Positions 25,433 to 33,203 of a DNA stretch of 64,000 bases are shown here, piece by piece. The stretch is from J038 sp034437535 (GTDB lineage: Bacteria > Chloroflexota > Anaerolineae > Aggregatilineales > Phototrophicaceae), in assembly GCA_034437535.1 (NCBI GenBank), contig DAOTTZ010000046.1, positions 1 through 64,000 on the forward strand, written 5' to 3'. The translations under genes were made by a program, and so were the position numbers. The stretch's first letter is position 1; every line of letters begins with the position of its first letter. The notes below the pieces were generated by a model that worked only from the letters and a program-made list of their open reading frames with translations, was not told the DNA's origin and made no database searches.

Positions 25433-26929
25433 TCAGTCAGTGTTGAGGTGATCGCGCAGAGCCTCGATTTCCATCGGCCCGGTGTAACGAACATCATTGA
25501 TAAACAGATTATCCGGCGTGCGGACGCCACTCCGCACAGCGGTTTCACGGTCATGAGAGACTTTTTCCCGCAGATGAGAAGAATTCATATCCGACCGGAA
25601 ACGATCAATATCCAGGTTGAGATCGCGGGCATAACGTAATAAATCTTGATCTGTTAAGGCCCCCTGGCTCTGGAATAGCTTTTCGTGCATTTCCCAGAAG
25701 GCCTCTTGCCGACCTGCCGCTTCTGCCGCCAGGGCCGCCCGGACGGCGTTGGGGTGGGTGCGGCTGAGCGGGAGATGGCGGAACACATAGCGCACTCCCC
25801 CACGCACATGATACCGCAGGTTATCAACCAGACGATATAATTCTCTGCTATCGTGTGATTCGTAATCCCCATACTGCACGATGGTCAACAGCGCGTCTTC
25901 CGGGCCGGATTGTTGATCGCTAGCAGTAACCGGTTCGTACAGCGCGACGGTATCGGTACGGTAGCCATTTTGAGAGACGACAGCTCCGTGTTCATCCCGC
26001 AGTACGACGACTGGCACGCCGGTATATTGGCCGAAGAACCACTCACGCCAGGTCAACTCTACCTGTTGTAAGTCGCGGTTGGGGAATAAGTCATCACGAG
26101 TCTGGGAGAAGTTCAAGATGGCGACCAGCAGTACCCCGCCGACGGTATTGCCGAGCAAAACCGGCAAGAAGAATAAGCCCCCAGCGGTGAAAATATCGGT
26201 TCCACCTTTCAATACATAGTAGATGGCCTCGCACGCGCCAATGACGCAGTGATACAGGTCGAGGGTCGGCACCAGGTACATGACGAAGAAGACGATGATG
26301 ATGCGCGAAACAGTATCCCTGGCGGCATGAACCAACCAGACCATACTGGCGACCAGCCAACCGGCGATGATCCCTTTGAAGAACAGATCGCCCCAACCTA
26401 ATTCAAAGGCATGTTCAGCAAAGCTCAGCGCGGCTTCTTCCGCCTCTGGCTCAAAGATGCCGGTGCCAGCCAATAAGACCGCCAGGATGCCCGCGCCGAT
26501 TAAATTGGCGATTAGTACCACCCCCCAATTACGAAGTAACATCGGTAAGCTGGCGATGCGCGTCAAGACCAGGGTGACTGGAGTCAGGGTGTTTTCAGTA
26601 AATAGCTGATACCGGCCCAATACGATCAACAAAAAGCCAATTGGGTAAAGCAAGTTGCCGATCATGCCGCTGGTTTCCGCCGGGAGCTGGCCGGTAGCGG
26701 CGGCGCGTGCCAAGAACGACAGCCCGATGGATAGACCAGCCGCTAACCCGCTGAAGAATAGTAACCGGGTCGAGCGGCTGAATTCTTCTTCCGCACTGGC
26801 GGCTACACGATGAAAGATCTCATCGGTAGAAAAGTAATCACGGACGGCATGACCGGCGGCTGGTGCCCCACTGCCAGATTGATTCATCATACGCATCTCG
26901 TTGGTTTCCAGGTTAGGCGGTCTACTCAT
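25433..26929 (-). CDS. Formate/nitrite-type channel fused to a DsbA-like domain without active cysteines
   Basis: 498 residues in two parts. Residues 30-290 are an FNT channel of the YfdC-like branch: DEIFHRVAASAEEEFSRS, six membrane segments, and LYHCVIGACEA, which has the central pore His. After a linker (about 290-330), residues 335-498 follow the DsbA/thioredoxin_4 pattern: IVQYGDYESHDSRELYRL, then RYVFRHLPLS, HPNAVRAALAAEAAGRQEAF, and the closing TPDNLFINDVRYTG with the conserved cis-Pro replaced in context. In DsbA-like proteins the segment after GDYE is normally C-x-x-C; here it is S-H-D-S, so no thiol chemistry is possible. FNT domains conduct small anions. I infer a cytoplasmic or exoplasmic regulatory domain. 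The fusion parallels NhaA-thioredoxin proteins. Confidence 0.82.
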   Translation of the reverse strand: MSRPPNLETNEMRMMNQSGSGAPAAGHAVRDYFSTDEIFHRVAASAEEEFSRSTRLLFFSGLAAGLSIGLSFLARAAATGQLPAETSGMIGNLLYPIGFLLIVLGRYQLFTENTLTPVTLVLTRIASLPMLLRNWGVVLIANLIGAGILAVLLAGTGIFEPEAEEAALSFAEHAFELGWGDLFFKGIIAGWLVASMVWLVHAARDTVSRIIIVFFVMYLVPTLDLYHCVIGACEAIYYVLKGGTDIFTAGGLFFLPVLLGNTVGGVLLVAILNFSQTRDDLFPNRDLQQVELTWREWFFGQYTGVPVVVLRDEHGAVVSQNGYRTDTVALYEPVTASDQQSGPEDALLTIVQYGDYESHDSRELYRLVDNLRYHVRGGVRYVFRHLPLSRTHPNAVRAALAAEAAGRQEAFWEMHEKLFQSQGALTDQDLLRYARDLNLDIDRFRSDMNSSHLREKVSHDRETAVRSGVRTPDNLFINDVRYTGPMEIEALRDHLNTD

Positions 26930-26993
26930 GTTGTCTCTTGTCTGTTAGTTTGAGCGGTATAACCAGTGTAGGGAGTGCATCTAAAGACGACAT

Positions 26994-27024
26994 GAGAAGA
27001 AAGGCCGGGCGTGGGCCGCCCGGC
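26994..27024 (-). terminator. Terminator of the decayed malic-enzyme gene
   Basis: GCCGGGCG (27004-27011) pairs perfectly with CGCCCGGC (27017-27024). On the minus strand the stem is followed by CTTTCTTCTC. It lies eight bases past the stop of the phosphotransacetylase remnant and appears to be the original terminator, kept after the gene decayed. Confidence 0.7.
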
Positions 27025-27031
27025 GGTATGA

Positions 27032-27480
27032 TTAACGTTCTTGCGCGTCGATGACGGCGACGGCGGTCATAGTGACGATGTCATCGACTTCATCGCCGGC
27101 CTGCAAGACGTGAACCGGTGCCCCCATACCGAGCAAAATTGGCCCAATAGCTTCGGCTTCAGTCAGCTGGTCGAGCAATTTATACGCGATATTGGCCGAT
27201 CCAAGATCCGGGAAGACCAGCACAGTGGCATCCTTCACCCGGCTGAACGGATAGCGGTCTTCTACGATTGAGGCGATCACGGCGGTACGGCCTGCATTTC
27301 GCCATCGACGACAATGTCCGGGCGGCGTTCCAGGATGAGATCGACCGCGTTCATCACTTTTTCGGAGAGTGGATGGGGGGTACTGCCGAAGTTGGAAAAA
27401 GAGAGCATCGCCACACGCGGGTCAATGTTCAGGGTGTGGGCGTCCGGGTTGATGTTGACCATTGTATCCGTAATCATCGC
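27032..27480 (-). pseudogene. Remnant of a malic enzyme/phosphotransacetylase C-terminal domain
   Basis: Two overlapping frames together encode the last part of a phosphotransacetylase-like domain, as found at the C-terminus of MaeB malic enzymes. One frame gives ITDTMVNINPDAHTL, then directly IDPRVAMLSFSNFGS and VDGEMQA; the 18 or so residues that normally lie between these two blocks are missing. The other frame continues from TAVIASIVEDRYPFS to the end ADEVDDIV...VIDAQER. They join if one A is restored near 27285, where a GAT codon has become GT. The malic enzyme part and most of the transacetylase domain are absent. So the gene is truncated, internally deleted and frameshifted. Confidence 0.8.
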
Positions 27481-27608
27481 CTTGGCCGTTCATGCTCCAA
27501 CCAGGGCATGCGGTGGATTTGACGCTGATGTGGCCGTGGGGTGATGAGCCGTCTGGTGTGTTGCGGGTCGGTGGCTGGCGGTTTGCGATTCAATTAGAGC
27601 GACGATAA
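27477..27608 (+). pseudogene. 3' scrap of an unidentified gene
   Basis: A frame open from about 27474 to the TAA at 27606-27608 reads well as protein (LQPGHAVDLTLMW, then VLRVGGWRFAIQLERR). It resembles the last beta strands of the C-terminal sandwich in the GT-C protein at 1160, whose LQPGETLSLYMEW is similar. The frame begins where the transacetylase remnant ends, so two broken genes abut near 27480. A 38-residue protein from the ATG at 27492 has no ribosome site. Confidence 0.35.
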
Positions 27609-27659
27609 AAGCCGATGAGATGAGAGGCACTGTTATGGATTGGAAGATGCAGAGCCAGA

Positions 27660-28802
27660 TCAAAATAGACGTGAATAGAAATCGCGTATCTCCTGGGCGC
27701 GGGGTGCGATGTCAAACCGGGCCAGCACGGCCTCTTGCGCGGCGGTCGCATCCGGGTGATCGCCATCCAGCGCACGGCGCATCGCTTGAGCCAGCGCGTC
27801 GGCATCCCCCGGCGGGACGACTGTCCCCAGCTTGCCGCCGTCTAAGATGTCTGTCACCCCGCCCACATCAGTAGAGATCACCGGCAGACCTGCCGCCATC
27901 CCTTCGATGATTGAGACCGGGGTACCTTCGTTTTTGGAGGTCAGCACCATGAGATCCAGCGCGTAGAACAGCGGCAGGACGTCACGAATCCAGCCGGTGA
28001 ACGTGACGCGGTCTTGTAAGCCAGCGGATTTCACCCGCGCTTCTAGTTCGGCCCGGCGTTCGCCATCCCCGGCGATGACGAAGTGGACATCGGCCCGTTC
28101 ACCGGCGATGTGTTCTGCCGCATCCAAAAAGAGATCATGATGTTTGATCGGCACTAGCCGCCCGATGATGCCGACCAACCGCCGATCACGCGGTAGATTA
28201 TAGTGGGCATAAACCGCGTCGATGGCCGCCGGGGATGGGGCCTGCGTCAACGGGGTGAGGTCAAAGCCATATTCCAGCACCGCGAACTTCTCCGGCGGGG
28301 CGATGTGATAACGTGTGGTGAGATCGGCCTGCTGTGCCCGGCTGACCGCGATAATGCGCGTGCTGAGGCGGGCCATCAGCCGTTCCAGGGTCAGATAGAA
28401 TTGCGTCTTGCGCGGGCTGAAATACCCGTGAAACACATGCCCATGAAACGTATGGACGCGCACCGGCACCCGTGCGATCCACGCCGCCAACCGACCGACG
28501 ACCCCGGCCTTGGCGGTGTGCGTATGCACGACATCAGGTTGCCAGTCGCGCATGTATTTTACCAATTGCCAGATCACCTTGAGATCATGCACCGGGTTGA
28601 TCTCACGCCCTAGTTCCGGGAGGATGTGTGGCGTGATGTTGTGCTTTTCCGCCAGGTAGGCCATATCGCCTTCATTTTCCCCGACGCGCCCACACACGAT
28701 GCACGTTTCGGTCTCGTACCGGCGCAGATGATCGGCGGTGAGGATGACAGATGCCGCCGCCCCGCCGATATTCAACCGGGCGATGATGTGCATCACTTTC
28801 AT
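27660..28802 (-). CDS. GT4-family glycosyltransferase
   Basis: 380 residues, GT-B fold. The N-terminal domain has MHIIARLNIGGAAASVI, the Gly-rich acceptor loop, and HTHTAKAGVVGRLAA near residue 95. The C-terminal domain has IGRLVPIKHHDLFLDAA, VIAGDGERR and the nucleotide-sugar motif NEGTPVSIIEGMAAGLP (about 284-300), with its E-x7-E pair. It should transfer a sugar from a nucleotide donor to a growing cell-surface glycan or lipid-linked chain at the inner membrane. The ATG overlaps the stop of the sulfatase-like gene (ATGA, 28799-28802), so the two are translated together. No other capsule genes are adjacent. Confidence 0.88.
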   Translation of the reverse strand: MKVMHIIARLNIGGAAASVILTADHLRRYETETCIVCGRVGENEGDMAYLAEKHNITPHILPELGREINPVHDLKVIWQLVKYMRDWQPDVVHTHTAKAGVVGRLAAWIARVPVRVHTFHGHVFHGYFSPRKTQFYLTLERLMARLSTRIIAVSRAQQADLTTRYHIAPPEKFAVLEYGFDLTPLTQAPSPAAIDAVYAHYNLPRDRRLVGIIGRLVPIKHHDLFLDAAEHIAGERADVHFVIAGDGERRAELEARVKSAGLQDRVTFTGWIRDVLPLFYALDLMVLTSKNEGTPVSIIEGMAAGLPVISTDVGGVTDILDGGKLGTVVPPGDADALAQAMRRALDGDHPDATAAQEAVLARFDIAPRAQEIRDFYSRLF

Positions 28803-30334
28803 TGCAGATAGCCTAATGCGCGTAGATTTGCCAACATCTCATCGTTCATACCGGCCACCCGCCGCACGGAATCCACCCGGCGCGATTCTGCGATCTGTAC
28901 AAAGTCGTCGATCTTGGCTTGTAAGTCGTTGACGATGGCCTGATGCTGGCCGGATAGATCGCGTGTTTCTTGCGGGTCATGTTCCAGGTGGAACAAGCCT
29001 TCGACGTCATCGGCCACCATTGCCAGCTTAAATGCGTCAGCATAAACTCCCCGGCGGGGATGGTGCAATTGTAAGCGCTCGATGGCTTCTGGATTGCGGT
29101 GTTTGAGGACGCTTAAGAACGTCGTCGGTGGGATGGCCTCTGCGAAGACGACGCCGGATTCTGCCCCGGCCCGGCGCAGGGTTAGATGATCGACGTCAGC
29201 ATTTGGGTTATCCGCCGGGAGTGGCGGGCGGATGCCGGCGGCATCCAGAATCGTATGGAACAGGCGGCGCGTGCTGACGTTTTCCTGCACCCGTTCCCCC
29301 GGTGGGAAGCCTTCCGGGTAACGGATAATCAACGGGACATGCACCAATTCTTGATAGACCACAAAGCTATGACCGAAGAAATCATGATCGCCGTGTCCTT
29401 CGCCATGATCGGCGGCGATGATGACCATCGTATCTTTTAGCGCGTCGCTGGTTTCTAAATAATGGAGCAAGCGGGCCAATTGCGTATCTTGATGGGCGAC
29501 TTCAGCGTTATAAAAGCCGTCGATTACAGATCGTTCCCACGCGGTTAACGGTGGGTCGGTCGGGCTGGCCCAGCGGGCCGCATCAGCATTCCAGCGGGCC
29601 ATAAAGCGATAGGCCGCTTTATCCTTGCTGATTTCCGGCGCGAAGCGGTGCAGGGTCTCTTTCGGTGGGCGATAGGGCATATGACCGCCCATCAGATTCA
29701 AGAAGGTAAACAGCGGGCGATGTCGCCCCCCGGCATGATGTTGCTTGATATAATCGACCAGATCATCGACGGAATGCGCGGTATTGCCCTTGTAATTGAC
29801 ACTGCGCGTCCAGATGGGTGTAATCAACGGGTGGAGCGACAGCCGGAACAACCAGTCATTGTGGGCAAAGCGTTGGCTGACGTGCATAGCGAATTGTCGC
29901 CATTGTCGCGCTAATCGGCGGCGGGCGGTGCCGCGCATCATATCACGCGGGCGGTTGGGCGCGGCCCCGGCATAATTGAAGAACTCGACAAAGCCGCGTG
30001 TCAGACCGTTATCCAGCACACCCACCAGCGGATTGTTGCAGAAGCCAGCGGTATGATACCCGTTCGCGCTCAAAATTTCCGCCAACGTCGGGATGTTGTC
30101 CGACAGGCGACCATCGGCCTGTGTCAGTTGGTGCGTGGTTGGATATAATCCTGTGAACATCGAAGCGTGCGACGGAACCGTCCACTGCGCCGGGGCGACG
30201 GCCCGCTCGAACAACGTACTGCGCTCCGCAAAGCGATCAAATGCCGGCGATGTCGCTTGTGGGTGCCCATAGATCGAAAGTCGATCACGCCGGAGCGTGT
30301 CGAGGATAATCAATAAGATGTCTGGTGTTGCCAT
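28799..30334 (-). CDS. Sulfatase-like hydrolase (alkaline phosphatase superfamily)
   Basis: 511 residues. It opens with the metal-binding DILLIILDTLRRDRLSIYG (Asp residues near 13 and 18). The region normally holding the formylglycine motif C/S-x-P-x-R reads WTVPSHASMFTG; the nucleophile position is Thr and the Arg is His, so it is not a canonical sulfatase. The second metal site appears later as IIAADHGEGHGDHDFFGHS (about 310-328). The C-terminal part has the family's GVYADAFKLAMV-type strand. It lacks a signal peptide and probably acts on a phosphate or sulfate ester of a glycan or lipid head group. It is encoded directly before a GT4 enzyme, consistent with cell-surface glycan modification. 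The enzyme class is certain, the reaction is not. Confidence 0.8.
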   Translation of the reverse strand: MATPDILLIILDTLRRDRLSIYGHPQATSPAFDRFAERSTLFERAVAPAQWTVPSHASMFTGLYPTTHQLTQADGRLSDNIPTLAEILSANGYHTAGFCNNPLVGVLDNGLTRGFVEFFNYAGAAPNRPRDMMRGTARRRLARQWRQFAMHVSQRFAHNDWLFRLSLHPLITPIWTRSVNYKGNTAHSVDDLVDYIKQHHAGGRHRPLFTFLNLMGGHMPYRPPKETLHRFAPEISKDKAAYRFMARWNADAARWASPTDPPLTAWERSVIDGFYNAEVAHQDTQLARLLHYLETSDALKDTMVIIAADHGEGHGDHDFFGHSFVVYQELVHVPLIIRYPEGFPPGERVQENVSTRRLFHTILDAAGIRPPLPADNPNADVDHLTLRRAGAESGVVFAEAIPPTTFLSVLKHRNPEAIERLQLHHPRRGVYADAFKLAMVADDVEGLFHLEHDPQETRDLSGQHQAIVNDLQAKIDDFVQIAESRRVDSVRRVAGMNDEMLANLRALGYLQ

Positions 30335-30409
30335 AGATTGCTTTAAGTACCTGTTAAAAGTTCACCTAGCATATCACCGAATAACCGAAAAATAAATGAG
30401 GAGCAAATC

Positions 30410-31051
30410 ATGCGTGGTGTGACCAAAGACTTGGATAATCAACGTGAACCCCAACTGCCTATCGTCTTCAAATGGTTTGGAGTCTTGTGGTTCTGGCTGG
30501 CGGGTTGGCGGCTGGTCGGTAAACTGCCGCAAGATCCTAAAATGGTCGTTATCTCCGCGCCACACACCAGCAATTGGGACGGCTGGAACCTGGTAATGTG
30601 TGGCTGGGCCTGCCGGGTGAATTTGCGCTGGGTCGTCAAGGAGGAGTTTACACGCGGCTTGGTGGGTCTCTTCGTGCGGGCGACTGGCGGCCTCGGCATC
30701 AAGCGAGATAAAAGTTACAATCTGGTAGAGCAGGTCGCCAATAAAATCCGCGAGTCGGATAATCTACTCTTGCTTGTCGCCCCGGAAGGAACCCGCAAAC
30801 GGGCGGAGCATTGGCGCACCGGGTTTTATTGGATCGCGCATGAAGCCGATGTGCCGATGATCGCCGCCCGCATGGATTACAGCACCAAGACCATCAGCTT
30901 TACCGGGCTGTTTCATGCCACTGGTGACATCGACCAGGACATCGAACCGATCTTTGATACCTACCGGCCCATACGTGGCCTCCACCCGGAAAAAGAAAGT
31001 GTGATGCGCCTGCGCCCTAAAGACGCTGAAACTGAGACCGCCCGCCCTTAA
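30410..31051 (+). CDS. PlsC-like lysophospholipid/1-acylglycerol-phosphate acyltransferase
   Basis: 213 residues. The acyltransferase motif H-x4-D is at H52-TSNW-D57 (SAPHTSNWDGW), and the second motif is PEGTRKR near 124-130. One membrane-associated segment (about 21-38) precedes the active site. The family transfers an acyl group from acyl-ACP or acyl-CoA to glycerol phosphate-type acceptors in membrane lipid synthesis. Compared with the classic PlsC it is short and belongs to the '1-acyl-sn-glycerol-3-phosphate acyltransferase-like' group often found outside the main phospholipid operon. GAGGAG sits six bases upstream of the ATG. It diverges from the sulfatase gene by 75 bases. Confidence 0.82.
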   Translation: MRGVTKDLDNQREPQLPIVFKWFGVLWFWLAGWRLVGKLPQDPKMVVISAPHTSNWDGWNLVMCGWACRVNLRWVVKEEFTRGLVGLFVRATGGLGIKRDKSYNLVEQVANKIRESDNLLLLVAPEGTRKRAEHWRTGFYWIAHEADVPMIAARMDYSTKTISFTGLFHATGDIDQDIEPIFDTYRPIRGLHPEKESVMRLRPKDAETETARP

Positions 31052-31128
31052 GCGGGTTCAGCAGATACTCATCCAGGCTTGTTCTAATAGTTTGTCTGGT
31101 TAGCAATCATACCGGAAGGATAACAGAC

Positions 31129-31905
31129 ATGAAACTGGCAGTATTCTCTGATATTCACGGCAACAAGCACGCTTATGAGGCGGTGCTGGCTGATTTTGAG
31201 ACAGTCGGTGCGGTTGATCTCATCTGGCATCTGGGCGATTATAGCGCGTTTGGTCCGCATCCGGCGGAAGTCATCCGTCAGGTTCGGGCGCAACAAGACG
31301 ACCTGGGCAAAGACAAGGTTAAGGTCATCGGCGGCAATACCGACCGCTACCTGGTGACTGGCGAACGCTTCAAACTGCCGCCCGCCAAAGACGCGGACAC
31401 CTTCAACAAGCTCTACCGGGGCCGCACCACCACCGATGCCGTGTTGAACTGGAATCTGTCTCAACTGAGTTGGGAGGATTACGAGTGGCTGGCCGGGACG
31501 CTCCGTAAGGAGACGGGTACGATTGTGGAAGGATATGGCCCGGTGATCGGTTATCATGCCATCCCCGGTGACGACGAGGCCATGCTCCGCCCGGATACCA
31601 ACGAGGAAGAAGCGGCAGATGCCTTGCTCGACCGGCAAGGGCGGCTGGCAATTGGCGGGCATATCCACATCCAGATGGACCGCAAGGTGAAAAATTGGCG
31701 TGTGATTAACGTCGGGAGCATCGGGATGTCATTCCAGACGCCGGGGCAGGCTCAATGGGGCTTGTTCACCTTTGAAGACGGCGCGGTGACGGTCGATCTG
31801 CGGACGGTCGATTATGATGTCGATGCCCTGATCGCGGATCTGGAAGCTGGCGATTATCCCGAACCGGCATGGGCCATCAAGCGGCTCGGCTTGAAGAAAG
31901 CCTGA
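31129..31905 (+). CDS. Metallophosphoesterase (calcineurin-like)
   Basis: 258 residues. Dinuclear metal motifs in order: FSDIHGN (D8, H10), HLGDYSAFG (Asp near 37, after a 25-residue spacer), GGNTDRY, and GGHIHIQ with the final pair of His. The end, VINVGSIGMSF, is characteristic of the YfcE/PF12850 subgroup that acts on small phosphodiesters or phosphomonoesters. The substrate is unknown. It is followed after three bases by an unknown 203-residue gene, so they form an operon. The ribosome site is GGAAGG. Confidence 0.87.
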   Translation: MKLAVFSDIHGNKHAYEAVLADFETVGAVDLIWHLGDYSAFGPHPAEVIRQVRAQQDDLGKDKVKVIGGNTDRYLVTGERFKLPPAKDADTFNKLYRGRTTTDAVLNWNLSQLSWEDYEWLAGTLRKETGTIVEGYGPVIGYHAIPGDDEAMLRPDTNEEEAADALLDRQGRLAIGGHIHIQMDRKVKNWRVINVGSIGMSFQTPGQAQWGLFTFEDGAVTVDLRTVDYDVDALIADLEAGDYPEPAWAIKRLGLKKA

Positions 31906-31908
31906 GCG

Positions 31909-32520
31909 ATGCTCGATCAACTATTGCATGAGATCAACGCGGAAGACGGCTACGGCGTCTTGCTGATGACGCAAATGGACGGCGTGCCGGATACGATTCA
32001 GATGATGATCGCCACGACCGAATATGACGCCGCCAGTGAGGGCCTGCGCGATAAAAATCGCTACTTACTCCGGGCGGTGGGTGTGCAGGAGCATCGCGTC
32101 AGTGTCGGTATCTTCAAAAGTGGGGCCGTCTTTGCCGACGAAGCCCATCCGTTACTGTATCAGTACAATAGTCTGCCGGTCGGTCTGTTTTACCGTGGGC
32201 CGGTGGAGGCCCCCACCGCGCTGATCCTCAGCATACTTCAGGCCCATTCCAGTGTGTTTGGATCCTGGCGGCAGGCTCCGGCTTATCTCAACAAGGCCAA
32301 GCCTCTGCTGGAGGTCTTCTCTGGCGGTGGGGATCTGGTCGGGGAGATGCCGCAACCGTTGGCAACGGCCTTGGCCCCCATTTTTGCAGAACGCGGATTA
32401 GAGACGAAGGTCATCACCGGCGAGCGAGAGGGCAAAAATCCGCCGCAAAAGGTGCTTCTGCTGGATGATTCTTACGTGGTAGCGATGGACTTTTCGGTCG
32501 ATCAAATGGGAGCGAAATGA
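31909..32520 (+). CDS. Unknown soluble protein co-transcribed with the metallophosphoesterase
   Basis: 203 residues that I do not recognise. The first half has alternating strands and helices (DGYGVLLMTQMDGVPDTIQMMIATT, then YLLRAVGVQEHRVSVGIF). The second half has a helical block (AYLNKAKPLLEVFSGGG) and ends in a strand-turn-strand (KVLLLDDSYVVAMDF). There is no signal peptide. It begins three bases after the phosphoesterase stop, so it is translated from the same mRNA, and is probably a functional partner. It could be a substrate-binding or regulatory protein; the sequence gives no more. Confidence 0.65.
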   Translation: MLDQLLHEINAEDGYGVLLMTQMDGVPDTIQMMIATTEYDAASEGLRDKNRYLLRAVGVQEHRVSVGIFKSGAVFADEAHPLLYQYNSLPVGLFYRGPVEAPTALILSILQAHSSVFGSWRQAPAYLNKAKPLLEVFSGGGDLVGEMPQPLATALAPIFAERGLETKVITGEREGKNPPQKVLLLDDSYVVAMDFSVDQMGAK

Positions 32521-32663
32521 GTACATCGGTCTTGTGGGATGGCCTGCTATAAGCCAGAACTTATGCCAGATATAAGCAAATACCACATGCCGACCGCTGA
32601 TAGATTGGTTATTCTCAACGTAATTGTTCTAATGTTTGTAAGTAAGACATAGTTGAGGAAGAG

Positions 32664-33197
32664 ATGCCAATGCAAACGATTGATGTCAGCCAACTTCGTA
32701 CCGTGCTCGGTCAAGACCGTGCCGGGGACGCCATCATCCTGGATGTGCGTACCGCCGGTGAATACCAGAGTGAACACATCGAAGGCACCGCCAACATCCC
32801 CTTGAGCGAAATTGACAACCACACCGAAAATTTACGTCATTACAGGCACATTTACGTTCACTGCGCTAGCGGTAACCGCAGTAGCCAGGCCTGCCAGAAG
32901 CTCAACACACTGGGCCTGGATAACATCGTGAATGTATCCGGCGGTATTTCCGCCTGGAAGCAAGCCGGTTTCCCGGTCTACAAGAGCACCCGCGCCATCC
33001 TGCCGATTAACCAGCAGGTGCAGGTAGTCGCCGGGTCACTGATTCTGCTCGGCGTGATCTTGAGCTTGTTGGTTCACCCGGCTTTGATCGGGATCTCGGC
33101 CTTTGTCGGTGCCGGTCTCACGTTTGCCGGTCTATCGGGCACCTGTACGATGGGCTTGATCCTGGCGCGGATGCCCTGGAACCGGGCGACAACCTGA
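32664..33197 (+). CDS. Membrane-anchored rhodanese with DUF2892 tail
   Basis: 177 residues. The N-terminal rhodanese domain (about 5-112) has LDVRTAGEYQSEHIEGTANIPL, the active Cys67 in VHCASGNRS (C-x4-G-x-R/S loop with Asn-Arg), and GGISAWKQAGFPV. A DUF2892-type hairpin of two membrane segments follows (about 122-165), ending in CTMGLILARMPWN. It should transfer sulfur from thiosulfate or persulfide donors at the membrane face, and this layout is common in bacteria exposed to sulfide. Two start codons are possible (32664 and 32670); GAGGAAGAG precedes both. It is a single-gene unit that converges with the helicase-associated protein gene. Confidence 0.87.
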   Translation: MPMQTIDVSQLRTVLGQDRAGDAIILDVRTAGEYQSEHIEGTANIPLSEIDNHTENLRHYRHIYVHCASGNRSSQACQKLNTLGLDNIVNVSGGISAWKQAGFPVYKSTRAILPINQQVQVVAGSLILLGVILSLLVHPALIGISAFVGAGLTFAGLSGTCTMGLILARMPWNRATT

Positions 33198-33203
33198 GTC
33201 AGG

